Source of the DNA: Deltaproteobacteria bacterium HGW-Deltaproteobacteria-4
GTDB taxonomy: Bacteria; Desulfobacterota; Desulfuromonadia; Desulfuromonadales; UBA2197
Direction: 5' to 3'
Assembly: GCA_002841765.1 (NCBI GenBank)
Contig: PHAV01000005.1
Coordinates: 62,001 to 126,000 of the forward strand
Length of the DNA: 64,000 nucleotides
How positions within the stretch are numbered: position 1 is the first letter of the stretch; every line of letters begins with the position of its first letter. Below are positions 1 to 8,110 of this stretch, piece by piece. The notes beneath the pieces were generated by a model. It did not search any database and was not told the DNA's origin. It saw nothing but the letters and a program-made list of their open reading frames with translations. Position numbers and translations under genes: made by a program.

Positions 1-1
1 G

Positions 2-496
2 TCACCGGGAGAAGACCGGGTTCTGATTCCTTCGCCCCAGGAAGTGGCAACCTACGATTTGCAGCCGGCAATGAGTGCCGTGGCGGTGACTGACGCCGCC
101 ATTGAACGCGTGCAATCCGGCCGCTATGCCTTGATTATCCTCAATTTTGCCAATCCCGACATGGTTGGTCATACCGGCATCATTCCGGCGGCGATTACAG
201 CGATGGAGACGGTCGATGCCTGCATCGGCCGCCTGGTTGCGTGCCTCCTGCAAGCCGGAGGGACGGCCTTGATTACCGCTGACCATGGCAACTGTGAGCA
301 GATGACCGATGCCGCCGGCAAGCCGCACACCGCCCATACCTCGAACCGTGTCCCCCTCCTCCTCGTCGACGCTGCGCACCGTTCGTTACGTCAGGATGAA
401 AGTGGCCGGCTCGCTGATCTGGCGCCGACGATCCTCGAGCTTTTGGGCCTGCCGCAACCCGCAGAAATGACGGGAAAGAGTCTTTTGCAGTCCTGA
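2..496 (+). CDS. gpmI: 2,3-bisphosphoglycerate-independent phosphoglycerate mutase, C-terminal part
   Basis: The reading frame is open from the first bases of the window, so the start and the N-terminal catalytic half (with the active-site serine) lie outside it. The visible 164 residues match the C-terminal metal-binding part of iPGM: an [12 protein letters not shown] segment, [11 protein letters not shown], which contributes Asp and His ligands to the two metal ions, and a later [10 protein letters not shown] histidine. The enzyme interconverts 3- and 2-phosphoglycerate in glycolysis and gluconeogenesis in the cytoplasm. comF follows 23 bases downstream in the same direction, so the two may be cotranscribed. 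Identification is firm; only completeness is limited by the window edge. Confidence 0.95.
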   Translation, partial: SPGEDRVLIPSPQEVATYDLQPAMSAVAVTDAAIERVQSGRYALIILNFANPDMVGHTGIIPAAITAMETVDACIGRLVACLLQAGGTALITADHGNCEQMTDAAGKPHTAHTSNRVPLLLVDAAHRSLRQDESGRLADLAPTILELLGLPQPAEMTGKSLLQS

Positions 497-519
497 AGAG
501 ATCCTGAGCAGGAGGGGAA

Positions 520-1308
520 ATGATCGGGTCCGGGTTTTACTCCGAAGTGAAGAACTGCTTTGATCTCTTCTTTCCCCCCCTTTGTCTCCTTTGTCATGCC
601 CCCCGCGGGGAGTCACCCGATCCCTCCCTCTGTTCGTGTTGTCTTGACGGCTTTCTCCCCGTCACCTCCCCATGTTGTCCTCGCTGCGCTCTCCCCTTTG
701 CCACCATCGGTGGCGGCGATCATGTTTGCGGGGAATGCCTCCTGCAACCGCCGGATTTTTCCTGGACCGTCGCTGCCGGCCTTTATGAAGAGGCGCTGCG
801 CCACGCCATTCATCGCTTCAAGTTTGATGGCCGCATTGCTCTCGATCGCCCCCTTGCCGGTCTTCTGGAAACGATCTGGCAGCGCACTGCCCCTGCCTGG
901 ATTCCCGACCTCATCGTTCCGGTCCCCCTGCATCCCCACCGCCTCAGTCAACGCACCTATAATCAATCCCTGCTGATTGCCCGTGAACTTGGGCGCCGCC
1001 GGCAGCTCCCTGTCGATTCCCGTCTCCTGATCCGGATCCTGCCGACGGTGGCGCAGGCCGGGTTGACGGCGCGGGAGCGGCACAATAATCTCCGCGGGGC
1101 CTTTGCGTTAACCCGACCCCTGGCGGGGGAGAAAGTACTGCTGATTGACGATGTCATGACGACCGGGACGACGGCACGGATCTGTGCAACGGTGCTGCAC
1201 AGCGGTGGCGCGGGGGAGGTGGCGTTGGCGGTTTTGGCGCGGGCGCGGCGAAATTCAATGCTGGGGCTGGAGACGACGCTTCGCAGTGAGGGGAAGGAAA
1301 TCGGCTGA
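520..1308 (+). CDS. comF: ComF family phosphoribosyltransferase-like protein
   Basis: This 262-residue protein has the ComF layout. N-terminal cysteine pairs (CLLC, CSCC, then CPRC and CGEC, residues about 22-75) form a zinc-binding region, followed by a type I phosphoribosyltransferase fold. The PRPP-binding loop is VLLIDDVMTTGTT at about residues 207-219, preceded by the family segments VPVPLHPHR and RTYNQS. ComF proteins are associated with DNA uptake and recombination, although the exact reaction is unsettled. The ATG is preceded by GGAGGGG. It ends 8 bases before the stop of the convergent response regulator gene, with no evident terminator between them. Confidence 0.93.
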   Translation: MIGSGFYSEVKNCFDLFFPPLCLLCHAPRGESPDPSLCSCCLDGFLPVTSPCCPRCALPFATIGGGDHVCGECLLQPPDFSWTVAAGLYEEALRHAIHRFKFDGRIALDRPLAGLLETIWQRTAPAWIPDLIVPVPLHPHRLSQRTYNQSLLIARELGRRRQLPVDSRLLIRILPTVAQAGLTARERHNNLRGAFALTRPLAGEKVLLIDDVMTTGTTARICATVLHSGGAGEVALAVLARARRNSMLGLETTLRSEGKEIG

Positions 1309-1316
1309 CAAGGTTA

Positions 1317-2549
1317 TCAAGTCGTACGGCGCTGGCAACGCTCGAAGTTTGCGCGCTGCTCAATGCGGCGCATGATCAACAACACCTGTTGCTGCTCCAG
1401 ACCATCCCGTCTGAGTTCTCTGGCAAAATCCTTCAGTAGGGCTTTCCCTTCTTCGGCGCGCTCCAGGGAAAGCAGAAGAAGATAAAGGGTTCCGGCGGTC
1501 TTTTCACTGGTCGGAATCGCCTGCAAAGCGAGACGCAATGCCGCCATTTGTTCCTCGCTGCGCCGGCGTTGTACAAAAGCTTCTGCCAGCCACAGCGATA
1601 GATCAAAGACGCGTTGGGTGTTGTACTGGCGCAGAGTCAGAACATTGTGGTGGCTGGAAAATCCTGCAAGAAACTCCCCCTGCCACAAAGCAACGGCTTT
1701 GACCAACGCGCCGATCGCCGCATCCTCATCACCGTTACGCCGCAGGGCGGTCCCTTCTTCGTCCAGGGTTTTAAAGCGGTGCAGATCGACGCAACAATTT
1801 TCAATGGCAACGACCCCGTTCTTCAAGCTGAAGATATCCATCCCTGCCGAACTCCCGGTCTCTGTATTAAAGAGCCGGCGCAATCGTCCCAGCGTCGCAT
1901 CAAAGGAGGAGCGGGACTGTTTGGCCGGGCTCTCCGGCCAAAGCTCTGTTTCCAGGACTTCCCGGTCAACCCTTAAGTGGGGTGCTGACAAGAGGAGGGC
2001 GAGCATCTCGCGTTGCGTCCGGGGGAAAAGATCACCCCGGACCGTTCTTCCCTGAAACTCCAGAGTCGGAGGTGTGCAGAGAGTACAGATCTTCAGCAGC
2101 TCCGGGTTCGGTCCCGACAGGGCCGCAGGGGCGCAGCGGAGTTCTTGTAATTGACGCTGCAGCTCTCCTTCGTTTCGGGCGCGGGTCAGGGCTGTGGCCA
2201 GGGTGGCACAAAGTTCCCGCTGATCGTACGGCTTGATCAGGTAGGCAGAGACCCCCGCTTGTTGTGCTGCAGCCAAGGTCTGAGGATCATAATGCGCGGT
2301 CAGGAGAACAGAGGGGACGGCATAGCTTTCCCGCAACTGTTGAGCGGTTTCGATGCCGTTTAATCGCCCTTGCAGGTGGACGTCCATCAGCACCAGATCG
2401 GGGATCTCTTTGGCACAAAGCGCCAACGCCTCCTCGCCGCTGGCAATAGTGGCGATAACCGCGTAACCGGCTTCAGCAAGGGTCTCCTGCAGATCCATGG
2501 CGATGATCGCTTCGTCCTCAACGATTAAGATGCGTGTCTGCTCAGCCAT
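1317..2549 (-). CDS. Response regulator with winged-helix and BTAD-like output region
   Basis: Residues 1-125 form a receiver domain with acidic residues EDE near the start, phospho-acceptor Asp56 in LVLMDVH, Thr at VLLTAHYD and Lys in YLIKPYD. The C-terminal part has a winged-helix-like segment (about 165-250, RTQREMLALLL through LGRLRRLF), then a helical region (about 265-400) resembling bacterial transcriptional activation domains of SARP-type regulators. It therefore probably binds DNA, unlike most partners of HisKA_2 kinases. It lies 18 bases downstream of the histidine kinase gene in a tonB-kinase-regulator operon and is presumably phosphorylated by that kinase. Targets are unknown; the facing receptor genes are the obvious candidates. 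Confidence 0.85.
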   Translation of the reverse strand: MAEQTRILIVEDEAIIAMDLQETLAEAGYAVIATIASGEEALALCAKEIPDLVLMDVHLQGRLNGIETAQQLRESYAVPSVLLTAHYDPQTLAAAQQAGVSAYLIKPYDQRELCATLATALTRARNEGELQRQLQELRCAPAALSGPNPELLKICTLCTPPTLEFQGRTVRGDLFPRTQREMLALLLSAPHLRVDREVLETELWPESPAKQSRSSFDATLGRLRRLFNTETGSSAGMDIFSLKNGVVAIENCCVDLHRFKTLDEEGTALRRNGDEDAAIGALVKAVALWQGEFLAGFSSHHNVLTLRQYNTQRVFDLSLWLAEAFVQRRRSEEQMAALRLALQAIPTSEKTAGTLYLLLLSLERAEEGKALLKDFARELRRDGLEQQQVLLIMRRIEQRANFERCQRRTT

Positions 2550-2567
2550 GCCGGTAGGATCTCCTCA

Positions 2568-3995
2568 TCATGAAGCGGCCAGAGGGTAGGAAACGACTGC
2601 TTCGGTCCCAGGATCGTTGCGCAGAAGATTGAATTGACCTTTCGCCTGCCGGACGAGATTGCTGGTCAGCTGTAATCCGACCGTCGGTGTTGCTTCAAGC
2701 AGGAAGTTGTCGGGGAGCCCTTTGCCGTTGTCCTGAACGGTGAGGATGACCTGATTCCTGCGGCGCCGCAGTCGAATCTTCACCCTCCCCGACTCAGTCG
2801 GGGCAAAAGCGTGTTTGAAGGTGTTGGTGAGAAGTTCGTTGAAGATCAAGGCGAGATGGATCAAGCGATCAAAATCGGTCTCAACGCTGGCCAGATCAAG
2901 TTGCAGCTGGATCCGCTCCGGGGCAATCGAATGCAGACGGAAGATCTCCCCCGAGAGATCGCGCAGATAAGTGCCGAGATCATTGTCCGGCCTTTGCCGA
3001 CCGGCCAGGTAGAGTTTTTCATGGATGAGGGAGATTGAACGGATCCGGCTCAGGCTGGTACGCAGCGCTTCCTTTGCCAGCGGGTCAGAGATTTTCTTCA
3101 TTTGCAGAGACAACAGACTGGAGATGATCTGCAGGTTATTCTTGACGCGGTGATGAACTTCCCGCAGCAGCAGCTCTTTTTCCTGTAACGAGCAGTTTAA
3201 ATCCTGGGTTCGCTCGGCGATCCTCTCCTCTAGACCAAAGTTGACCGTTAACAATTCGTCATCCCGGAGTTTGATCGCCTCCAGCATCTGGTTGAAGCCG
3301 TGGGTCAGGATGGCAATCTCTCCCTGGCCCCGAACTTCGGCGCGCGGCGTCAGATCTCCATCCTGCGTGACAACATGCATCATCCCGGCCAGTTCACTGA
3401 TCGGTTCGGTAATCCGTTCCTGGAGTTTGCGGGCAATCGTCAGCCCGGTAAAGATCGCAATCGCTGTTGCTGCAATGGCCGCCAGCAGCCACCAAAGGAG
3501 TCGCAGGTAAAAAGGAATCAGGGTGCTGACGACATAAACCGTCCCGATCGTTTCGTTGTTATGCACGATCGGCACAAAGACCGAAAGGTGTTGCCAGGAA
3601 AAAAGAATATGATGCGAGTTAGTGGCGAGGAGGGGCAGGATCTCCGCCTTGTTAAGGAGCGGCAACTTCACATCGTGCAAATTTATCCCACCGGTGTTCT
3701 GGTTCTGCTGATAATAGGCAAAGGGTTGCGTCTGCTGATTAAAGAGATACGCCCCTTCAATGGACGGGTCGGTGGCCAGGGTTGCAAGGATCTCCTGCGC
3801 ACTCCAGGAATCGCGCATTGCCAGGGGGCGGCGTAGATGGATTGCCACTAGCTCGGCCTTGGGGACGACCGACTCGATGACGAGCTGCCGAAAGGAGACG
3901 ATTTCAACGAGGAAGAAGGCGATCGTCATCAAAAAAACAACGACGGCGATCGTCAACAGGAGGCTGCGCTGCAATTGCTGGCGAATAGAGGTCAT
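2568..3995 (-). CDS. Membrane sensor histidine kinase, HisKA_2 type
   Basis: The 475-residue protein has a transmembrane helix at about 11-33, a periplasmic domain at 34-160 that resembles CHASE8-type sensors (LATDPSIEGAYLF followed by FAYY), and a second helix at about 163-186. A HAMP domain follows (about 187-240), then a coiled coil, a HisKA_2 dimerisation motif LREVHHRVKNNLQ around residues 278-289 with the phospho-acceptor His, and a HATPase domain (VQDNGKGLPDNF). Its start codon overlaps the tonB stop as ATGA, so it is translated with tonB, and the response regulator follows closely. The signal is not identifiable from sequence; the link with tonB and a TonB-dependent receptor suggests envelope or nutrient sensing. 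Confidence 0.9.
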   Translation of the reverse strand: MTSIRQQLQRSLLLTIAVVVFLMTIAFFLVEIVSFRQLVIESVVPKAELVAIHLRRPLAMRDSWSAQEILATLATDPSIEGAYLFNQQTQPFAYYQQNQNTGGINLHDVKLPLLNKAEILPLLATNSHHILFSWQHLSVFVPIVHNNETIGTVYVVSTLIPFYLRLLWWLLAAIAATAIAIFTGLTIARKLQERITEPISELAGMMHVVTQDGDLTPRAEVRGQGEIAILTHGFNQMLEAIKLRDDELLTVNFGLEERIAERTQDLNCSLQEKELLLREVHHRVKNNLQIISSLLSLQMKKISDPLAKEALRTSLSRIRSISLIHEKLYLAGRQRPDNDLGTYLRDLSGEIFRLHSIAPERIQLQLDLASVETDFDRLIHLALIFNELLTNTFKHAFAPTESGRVKIRLRRRRNQVILTVQDNGKGLPDNFLLEATPTVGLQLTSNLVRQAKGQFNLLRNDPGTEAVVSYPLAAS

Positions 3996-4744
3996 TGGAC
4001 TTTTTTCGGGGGGGTGGCGCGGAAGATGATCGGCTGCTGGACGGTGACGGCAATGCTCATGCCGTTACGCCGGGCCGGCTTAAAACGCCAGGCACCGACA
4101 CTTTGGCGTGCTTGTTGATCGAGGAGTCTATATCCCGAGCTTTTGCTTATCCCCACCTTCTCCACCTCACCGTTGGCATTGATCGATAAATTTAAAAGCA
4201 CAGTCCCCGCCCAGCCGTTACGTTCTGCCTGCTTCGGATAAGGTGGTTTTTCACCGAAAAGAAATTCCGGTGCAGTGTAATTGTCTCCCGCTGTTTTGTC
4301 GTCAAAAATCGACAGGTCGTGAGCAGTTTCCTTGCCAATTGTCGCCGTGGCACTCTCCACAGCTGTGGCCAAAGGGGAGAGATCGATCACTGCTCCTGTT
4401 ATCCCGTTCGCCATCGCCATTGCCGGACGGATCGTTTCCTCTTCGTCGTTGTGTTGAGAGGACAGAGCTGGATTCACCCCCGGGTTTTGCGTCGGGCTAT
4501 TAGTTGGTGGTTGAGCTGTTTTTTTTCTTTTTATTTGTGCCGGAACAGCTTTCGGGCGAGGAGTTGCAGGAAACTCATCCGGGAGCACCTGCTGGCTCGC
4601 GGTGATCGAGACAGTTAAGGGTTGATAATTCGGTGATTTTCCAATAGAGCGCTGCCCCAGGAGGGCAAAGACAAAGAGGAGGTTGATGATCAACGAAAGG
4701 ATCAGCGCCCAGATGAACTCGTCATGTCGATGGCGATCAGGCAC
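3992..4744 (-). CDS. TonB family energy-transducing protein
   Basis: This 250-residue protein has one N-terminal membrane helix at about residues 10-30, a polar linker with prolines in the first half (about 30-110), and a C-terminal TonB domain (about 165-250). The domain carries the hallmark segments YPKQAERNGWAGTV, an asparagine/glycine turn, SSGYRLLDQQA and WRFKPARRNG. TonB couples the proton-motive force, via ExbB/ExbD, to outer-membrane receptors. No exbB or exbD lies nearby. The start is GTG at 4744 with AGG a few bases upstream. It heads an operon with the histidine kinase and regulator, and is divergent from the lipoprotein and receptor genes it probably serves. Confidence 0.88.
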   Translation of the reverse strand: MPDRHRHDEFIWALILSLIINLLFVFALLGQRSIGKSPNYQPLTVSITASQQVLPDEFPATPRPKAVPAQIKRKKTAQPPTNSPTQNPGVNPALSSQHNDEEETIRPAMAMANGITGAVIDLSPLATAVESATATIGKETAHDLSIFDDKTAGDNYTAPEFLFGEKPPYPKQAERNGWAGTVLLNLSINANGEVEKVGISKSSGYRLLDQQARQSVGAWRFKPARRNGMSIAVTVQQPIIFRATPPKKVQ

Positions 4745-4889
4745 AAAACCTCGCGGTAAAGAGAGTCATTGTCGTTGCCGGATGAGTTTATCGTTGAAAA
4801 ATAAAACAAATTATGGTCTTTAATGATTTGATTTTGAAAGATTTTTTATTTTATTCTGCCGAAAAGCCACAGGAAAAACTTCAACTATT

Positions 4890-4908
4890 GTTGAATATTA
4901 TCATTCTC
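4890..4908. promoter_or_regulatory. Possible Fur-box-like site
   Basis: By eye, the 19 bases match the classical Fur consensus (GATAATGATAATCATTATC) at 13 of 19 positions. They sit in the AT-rich 243-base gap between the divergent tonB operon and the lipoprotein-receptor genes, where an iron-responsive control site would be expected for TonB-linked uptake. AT-rich sequence gives chance matches, so this is weak evidence. Confidence 0.3.
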
Positions 4909-4987
4909 TGTTGGTGGTTGCCGCATAAATAAATGGCTTCGTCTTCAAGTGTCCTGGATTAAGTCAAATAATTGGAGTTCCGACCGC

Positions 4988-7900
4988 ATGAAAAGAATAA
5001 AGGGCTTTGCCTATCTGTGTGTTTTAGCTTTTCTCACGGTCAGCCTCGCGGGATGTGGGGGGGATAGTTCAAGCCCTGAGGCGGCAAAGTTTTTACTCAT
5101 CAGTGGCGTTGTTGAGGACGGGCCCATTGAAAACGCCAGAGTCTCGCTGCGCGATAAGGAGAATAAGAGTCTCGCAGAGAGTTCCACCCTGACAGATTCG
5201 AATGGGGCTTTTTCCATGCAAGTGCCAGTCGGTATGGATTTGGTCGGTCTGAGTGTGGTTGCCGTTGGCGGGATCGACCGCGACACCGGGATAGATTTTA
5301 ACGAATTGGAGATGCGCAGTCCCCTTGGGCTTTTTCAGGGTGATATGACGGCCATTGTGGTTACACCGCTGACGACTTTACTCGCAGAGCTTCACGATAA
5401 CCAGAAGTTTTCTCTCGTTGCCGCAGAGGAACGTTTGCGCGATTGGTTAAACCTCCCTGCGGACGCAAATCTGACCGCGCGGCCTACATTGCATCGAGAT
5501 CTCCAGCTTCACACTCTGCTTTTGAGTAAAATTGCTTTTGAAATTAAAGAGGCAAAAAAGGGGATCAATCCCTTTTCTGCCATCCGTACGGAGATGCTCG
5601 CAGTTGAGACGCTGGATGCTGCCATCTCTAATACGGAGGTCATGAGGGCTCTCGGTCTCAAGGATAATGTGCAATCGCGTATAAAAAATTTACAAGCGCT
5701 CCTCGCTGTGGCCACGACAGTCGAAGAAGCTGTCTTTATTTACAAACTCACCGAGTTAAAAAATGTTTTTGCGGTGACCATCGAGCAAATGCTCATCGAT
5801 TCGGTCTCTTTTGATTCGCAAAATTCCAACTACCAGGCAAATCTCCAGATTCTTGCAGAAACGACGCTGCAAGCCGCCGGCAGTGAAGTCATCACTTGGG
5901 GAGGGACGATTCCGCAACGTGTCGCCCGCTATATCCTTTTCACCTACTATCTCCGCACCTGGGAGAGTTTGACTGTCGATTCTGATAGTTTTGCGGCGAA
6001 TTTGACGCCCCTGGCCAGCGATCCCTGGATTGCGGAGTTGGCGCGCAGTCGCTCCCTCTACAGCGTTGTTTCGCCGCTGCTACTGACGGAACTCCCGGGC
6101 AACGACAATCAGCACCGTATCGCTTATTTTTATGGTTCCGATCTCTCTCCCCACTTCCAGGCCGAGCAGCTAATCGGGCAGGTCTTTGATGATGCTATCA
6201 ACGATGCGGTCCTGTTGAAGATTGTTGAGGGGAAGGCTAATGCCGGTCTGATCGACGAAACAAGGGCGATCATTGCCACCCAGATTATCCAGAGTGAGCC
6301 GAAGGCTAATGCGTACCGGGCCTTGGCAAATGCGCTGATTAAATCTAATCGACCGCAGGAAGCACTCGAATTCCTTGACTTCTCCAGAGATCTCTATCGT
6401 AAAATTATTGGCGCCAAAGGGACATCCAGCGCCAGTGCCACAGATGTGGAAAATCTCTTGGCAACGGCCTCTTCTTACCGTAAGGCCGGCGATCTGCTCA
6501 ACGCGGAAAGTCTTCTCGGTGATATTGCTGTTATCGCTCAGGCCCTGGCCACTGATGCCATAATCTATGGCAAGTTAATTTCCGGCATCAAGAATGTCGC
6601 GGATGCTTATATCGCAGTTGGAGATTTCGCCGCCGCCTCGCCTCTCGTTGAGGCTATGGACAATTATTCAGCACTGACCCCTGCGTATGCTCCACCGACG
6701 TCCCCGCTCCTAATCACTTATAAATTGCGTATCTTCAATTGGAGTGAAACAGCCAAGCGCTACGCCGACCTCGGCAATGGCACGAAGGTTGTGGAGGTCT
6801 TTTACAAAATACAAGAGTTGCGGAAAGTTGAAGGTTCGGCCGAGGCGACATACTGGGGGCCGGTTGTCAGTTTGGTCGAGTCTTTGTATCGCGTCGGTGA
6901 GACGGCAAAGGCCTTGGAGCTCGCCAACAACATTCCGAGCGGATCGGCTGATCAAATCAAAGCTTTCAAGCTGGTCGCAACTTACGAGGCGTTACAAGGG
7001 AACATGGAGACAGCCTTCAGTATCGTTGACAATCGCTCCTATGTCCCCAAGGACGAAGACCGGGTCGATCTTTTGACCTATTTTACTAGCAGCAGACCTT
7101 ATATCGGCCAGGTGCTGATCAACAACGGCCGTTTCAATGAAGCTCGTCAGGCGCTGGAAAAGGCTAAAAGTATACTCGATGGAATGATCCTGAGTAACAA
7201 TCTGACCAGAATCACCAATGGTTACGTCAGGTTGGCTGAACTTTATACGAAAATGGGGAGTCCCGCAGATGTTGTCAAGGCAAAAGACCTTTTACAGTCG
7301 GCTCAAAGCGTCATGGCGGACGATCCCTATGTCGTAACCGCCCTGGCCGATATCGCTCTTGGCTATCACAACCTTGAGGAATCGGCAGCGGCACTGACCC
7401 TGCTGGATCACGCTAAAAGTCTCGCTGATGTTGACCCCGCTCAATATAGAGCCAATGTGACTCCTGGTCTCGGTGCGAAGGAATATGCGGCACAACTTTA
7501 CGAAAAACTGGTCAAATCGTATGAGGCGATCGGGGATAATCTTGGCATCCGTACGACCGCATTCTCCTTCCAGGAGTGGGCGAAAATGATCCATTCCGCC
7601 GGAACCGTGGATGACAAGCTCGCAATCAAGGAATGTGTTTATCTGCTCCGCGCCGCCCTTTATCTAGACCGGGCGGGCTATCATGCTGAAGCAGTGGATG
7701 TGCTTAATTCGGCGAAGGAATTGACCGTCGGGAGAGTTGAAAACAATATAACGGTCTACGACATTGTCATCCTTAAGGACCGCCTCGCCAACTGCCTCAG
7801 TGTCATTTCGACCTATGCCGTTGTGCATGAGTACGAGAAGGCTTTGGAGCTGGCTTTGTCCCTGGAATTTACGACCGAGCGCAATCAGGCCATACAAACC

Positions 7901-8110
7901 CTGGCCAAAGCTTATATCGATCGTGACGATTTTCCTGACACCTGGGTTGCCAGTATTGACAGCGACGGGGATGGCATGCCGGATTTCTTCAACCCTCTGG
8001 CGAGTGCTGAGGAGATTGCCGCCTCCGGTTTAATCATGGACGACGATAGTGATGGTGACGGGATCCCGGATAGCGAAGATTTTCGCCCCCTCTTCGATGA
8101 CAGATTATAG
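4988..8110 (+). CDS. Large TPR-rich outer-membrane lipoprotein with calcium-binding tail
   Basis: The start was placed at the ATG giving a lipoprotein signal: basic MKR, a hydrophobic stretch and lipobox LAGC, so Cys is near residue 20. An in-frame start 39 bases upstream would bury the signal. The mature protein of about 1,020 residues has an N-terminal carboxypeptidase-regulatory-like beta domain (residues about 35-110, LISGVVEDGPIENARVSL). A long helical region follows with many TPR-like units, such as ALANALIKSNRPQEALEFL and AKDLLQSAQSVM. The tail holds two thrombospondin type-3-like acidic motifs, DSDGDGMPD and DSDGDGIPD, which typically bind calcium. Its stop shares a base with the receptor start, so the two are translationally coupled. 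It is probably a surface or periplasmic accessory of that receptor; the substrate is unknown. Confidence 0.75.
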   Translation: MKRIKGFAYLCVLAFLTVSLAGCGGDSSSPEAAKFLLISGVVEDGPIENARVSLRDKENKSLAESSTLTDSNGAFSMQVPVGMDLVGLSVVAVGGIDRDTGIDFNELEMRSPLGLFQGDMTAIVVTPLTTLLAELHDNQKFSLVAAEERLRDWLNLPADANLTARPTLHRDLQLHTLLLSKIAFEIKEAKKGINPFSAIRTEMLAVETLDAAISNTEVMRALGLKDNVQSRIKNLQALLAVATTVEEAVFIYKLTELKNVFAVTIEQMLIDSVSFDSQNSNYQANLQILAETTLQAAGSEVITWGGTIPQRVARYILFTYYLRTWESLTVDSDSFAANLTPLASDPWIAELARSRSLYSVVSPLLLTELPGNDNQHRIAYFYGSDLSPHFQAEQLIGQVFDDAINDAVLLKIVEGKANAGLIDETRAIIATQIIQSEPKANAYRALANALIKSNRPQEALEFLDFSRDLYRKIIGAKGTSSASATDVENLLATASSYRKAGDLLNAESLLGDIAVIAQALATDAIIYGKLISGIKNVADAYIAVGDFAAASPLVEAMDNYSALTPAYAPPTSPLLITYKLRIFNWSETAKRYADLGNGTKVVEVFYKIQELRKVEGSAEATYWGPVVSLVESLYRVGETAKALELANNIPSGSADQIKAFKLVATYEALQGNMETAFSIVDNRSYVPKDEDRVDLLTYFTSSRPYIGQVLINNGRFNEARQALEKAKSILDGMILSNNLTRITNGYVRLAELYTKMGSPADVVKAKDLLQSAQSVMADDPYVVTALADIALGYHNLEESAAALTLLDHAKSLADVDPAQYRANVTPGLGAKEYAAQLYEKLVKSYEAIGDNLGIRTTAFSFQEWAKMIHSAGTVDDKLAIKECVYLLRAALYLDRAGYHAEAVDVLNSAKELTVGRVENNITVYDIVILKDRLANCLSVISTYAVVHEYEKALELALSLEFTTERNQAIQTLAKAYIDRDDFPDTWVASIDSDGDGMPDFFNPLASAEEIAASGLIMDDDSDGDGIPDSEDFRPLFDDRL

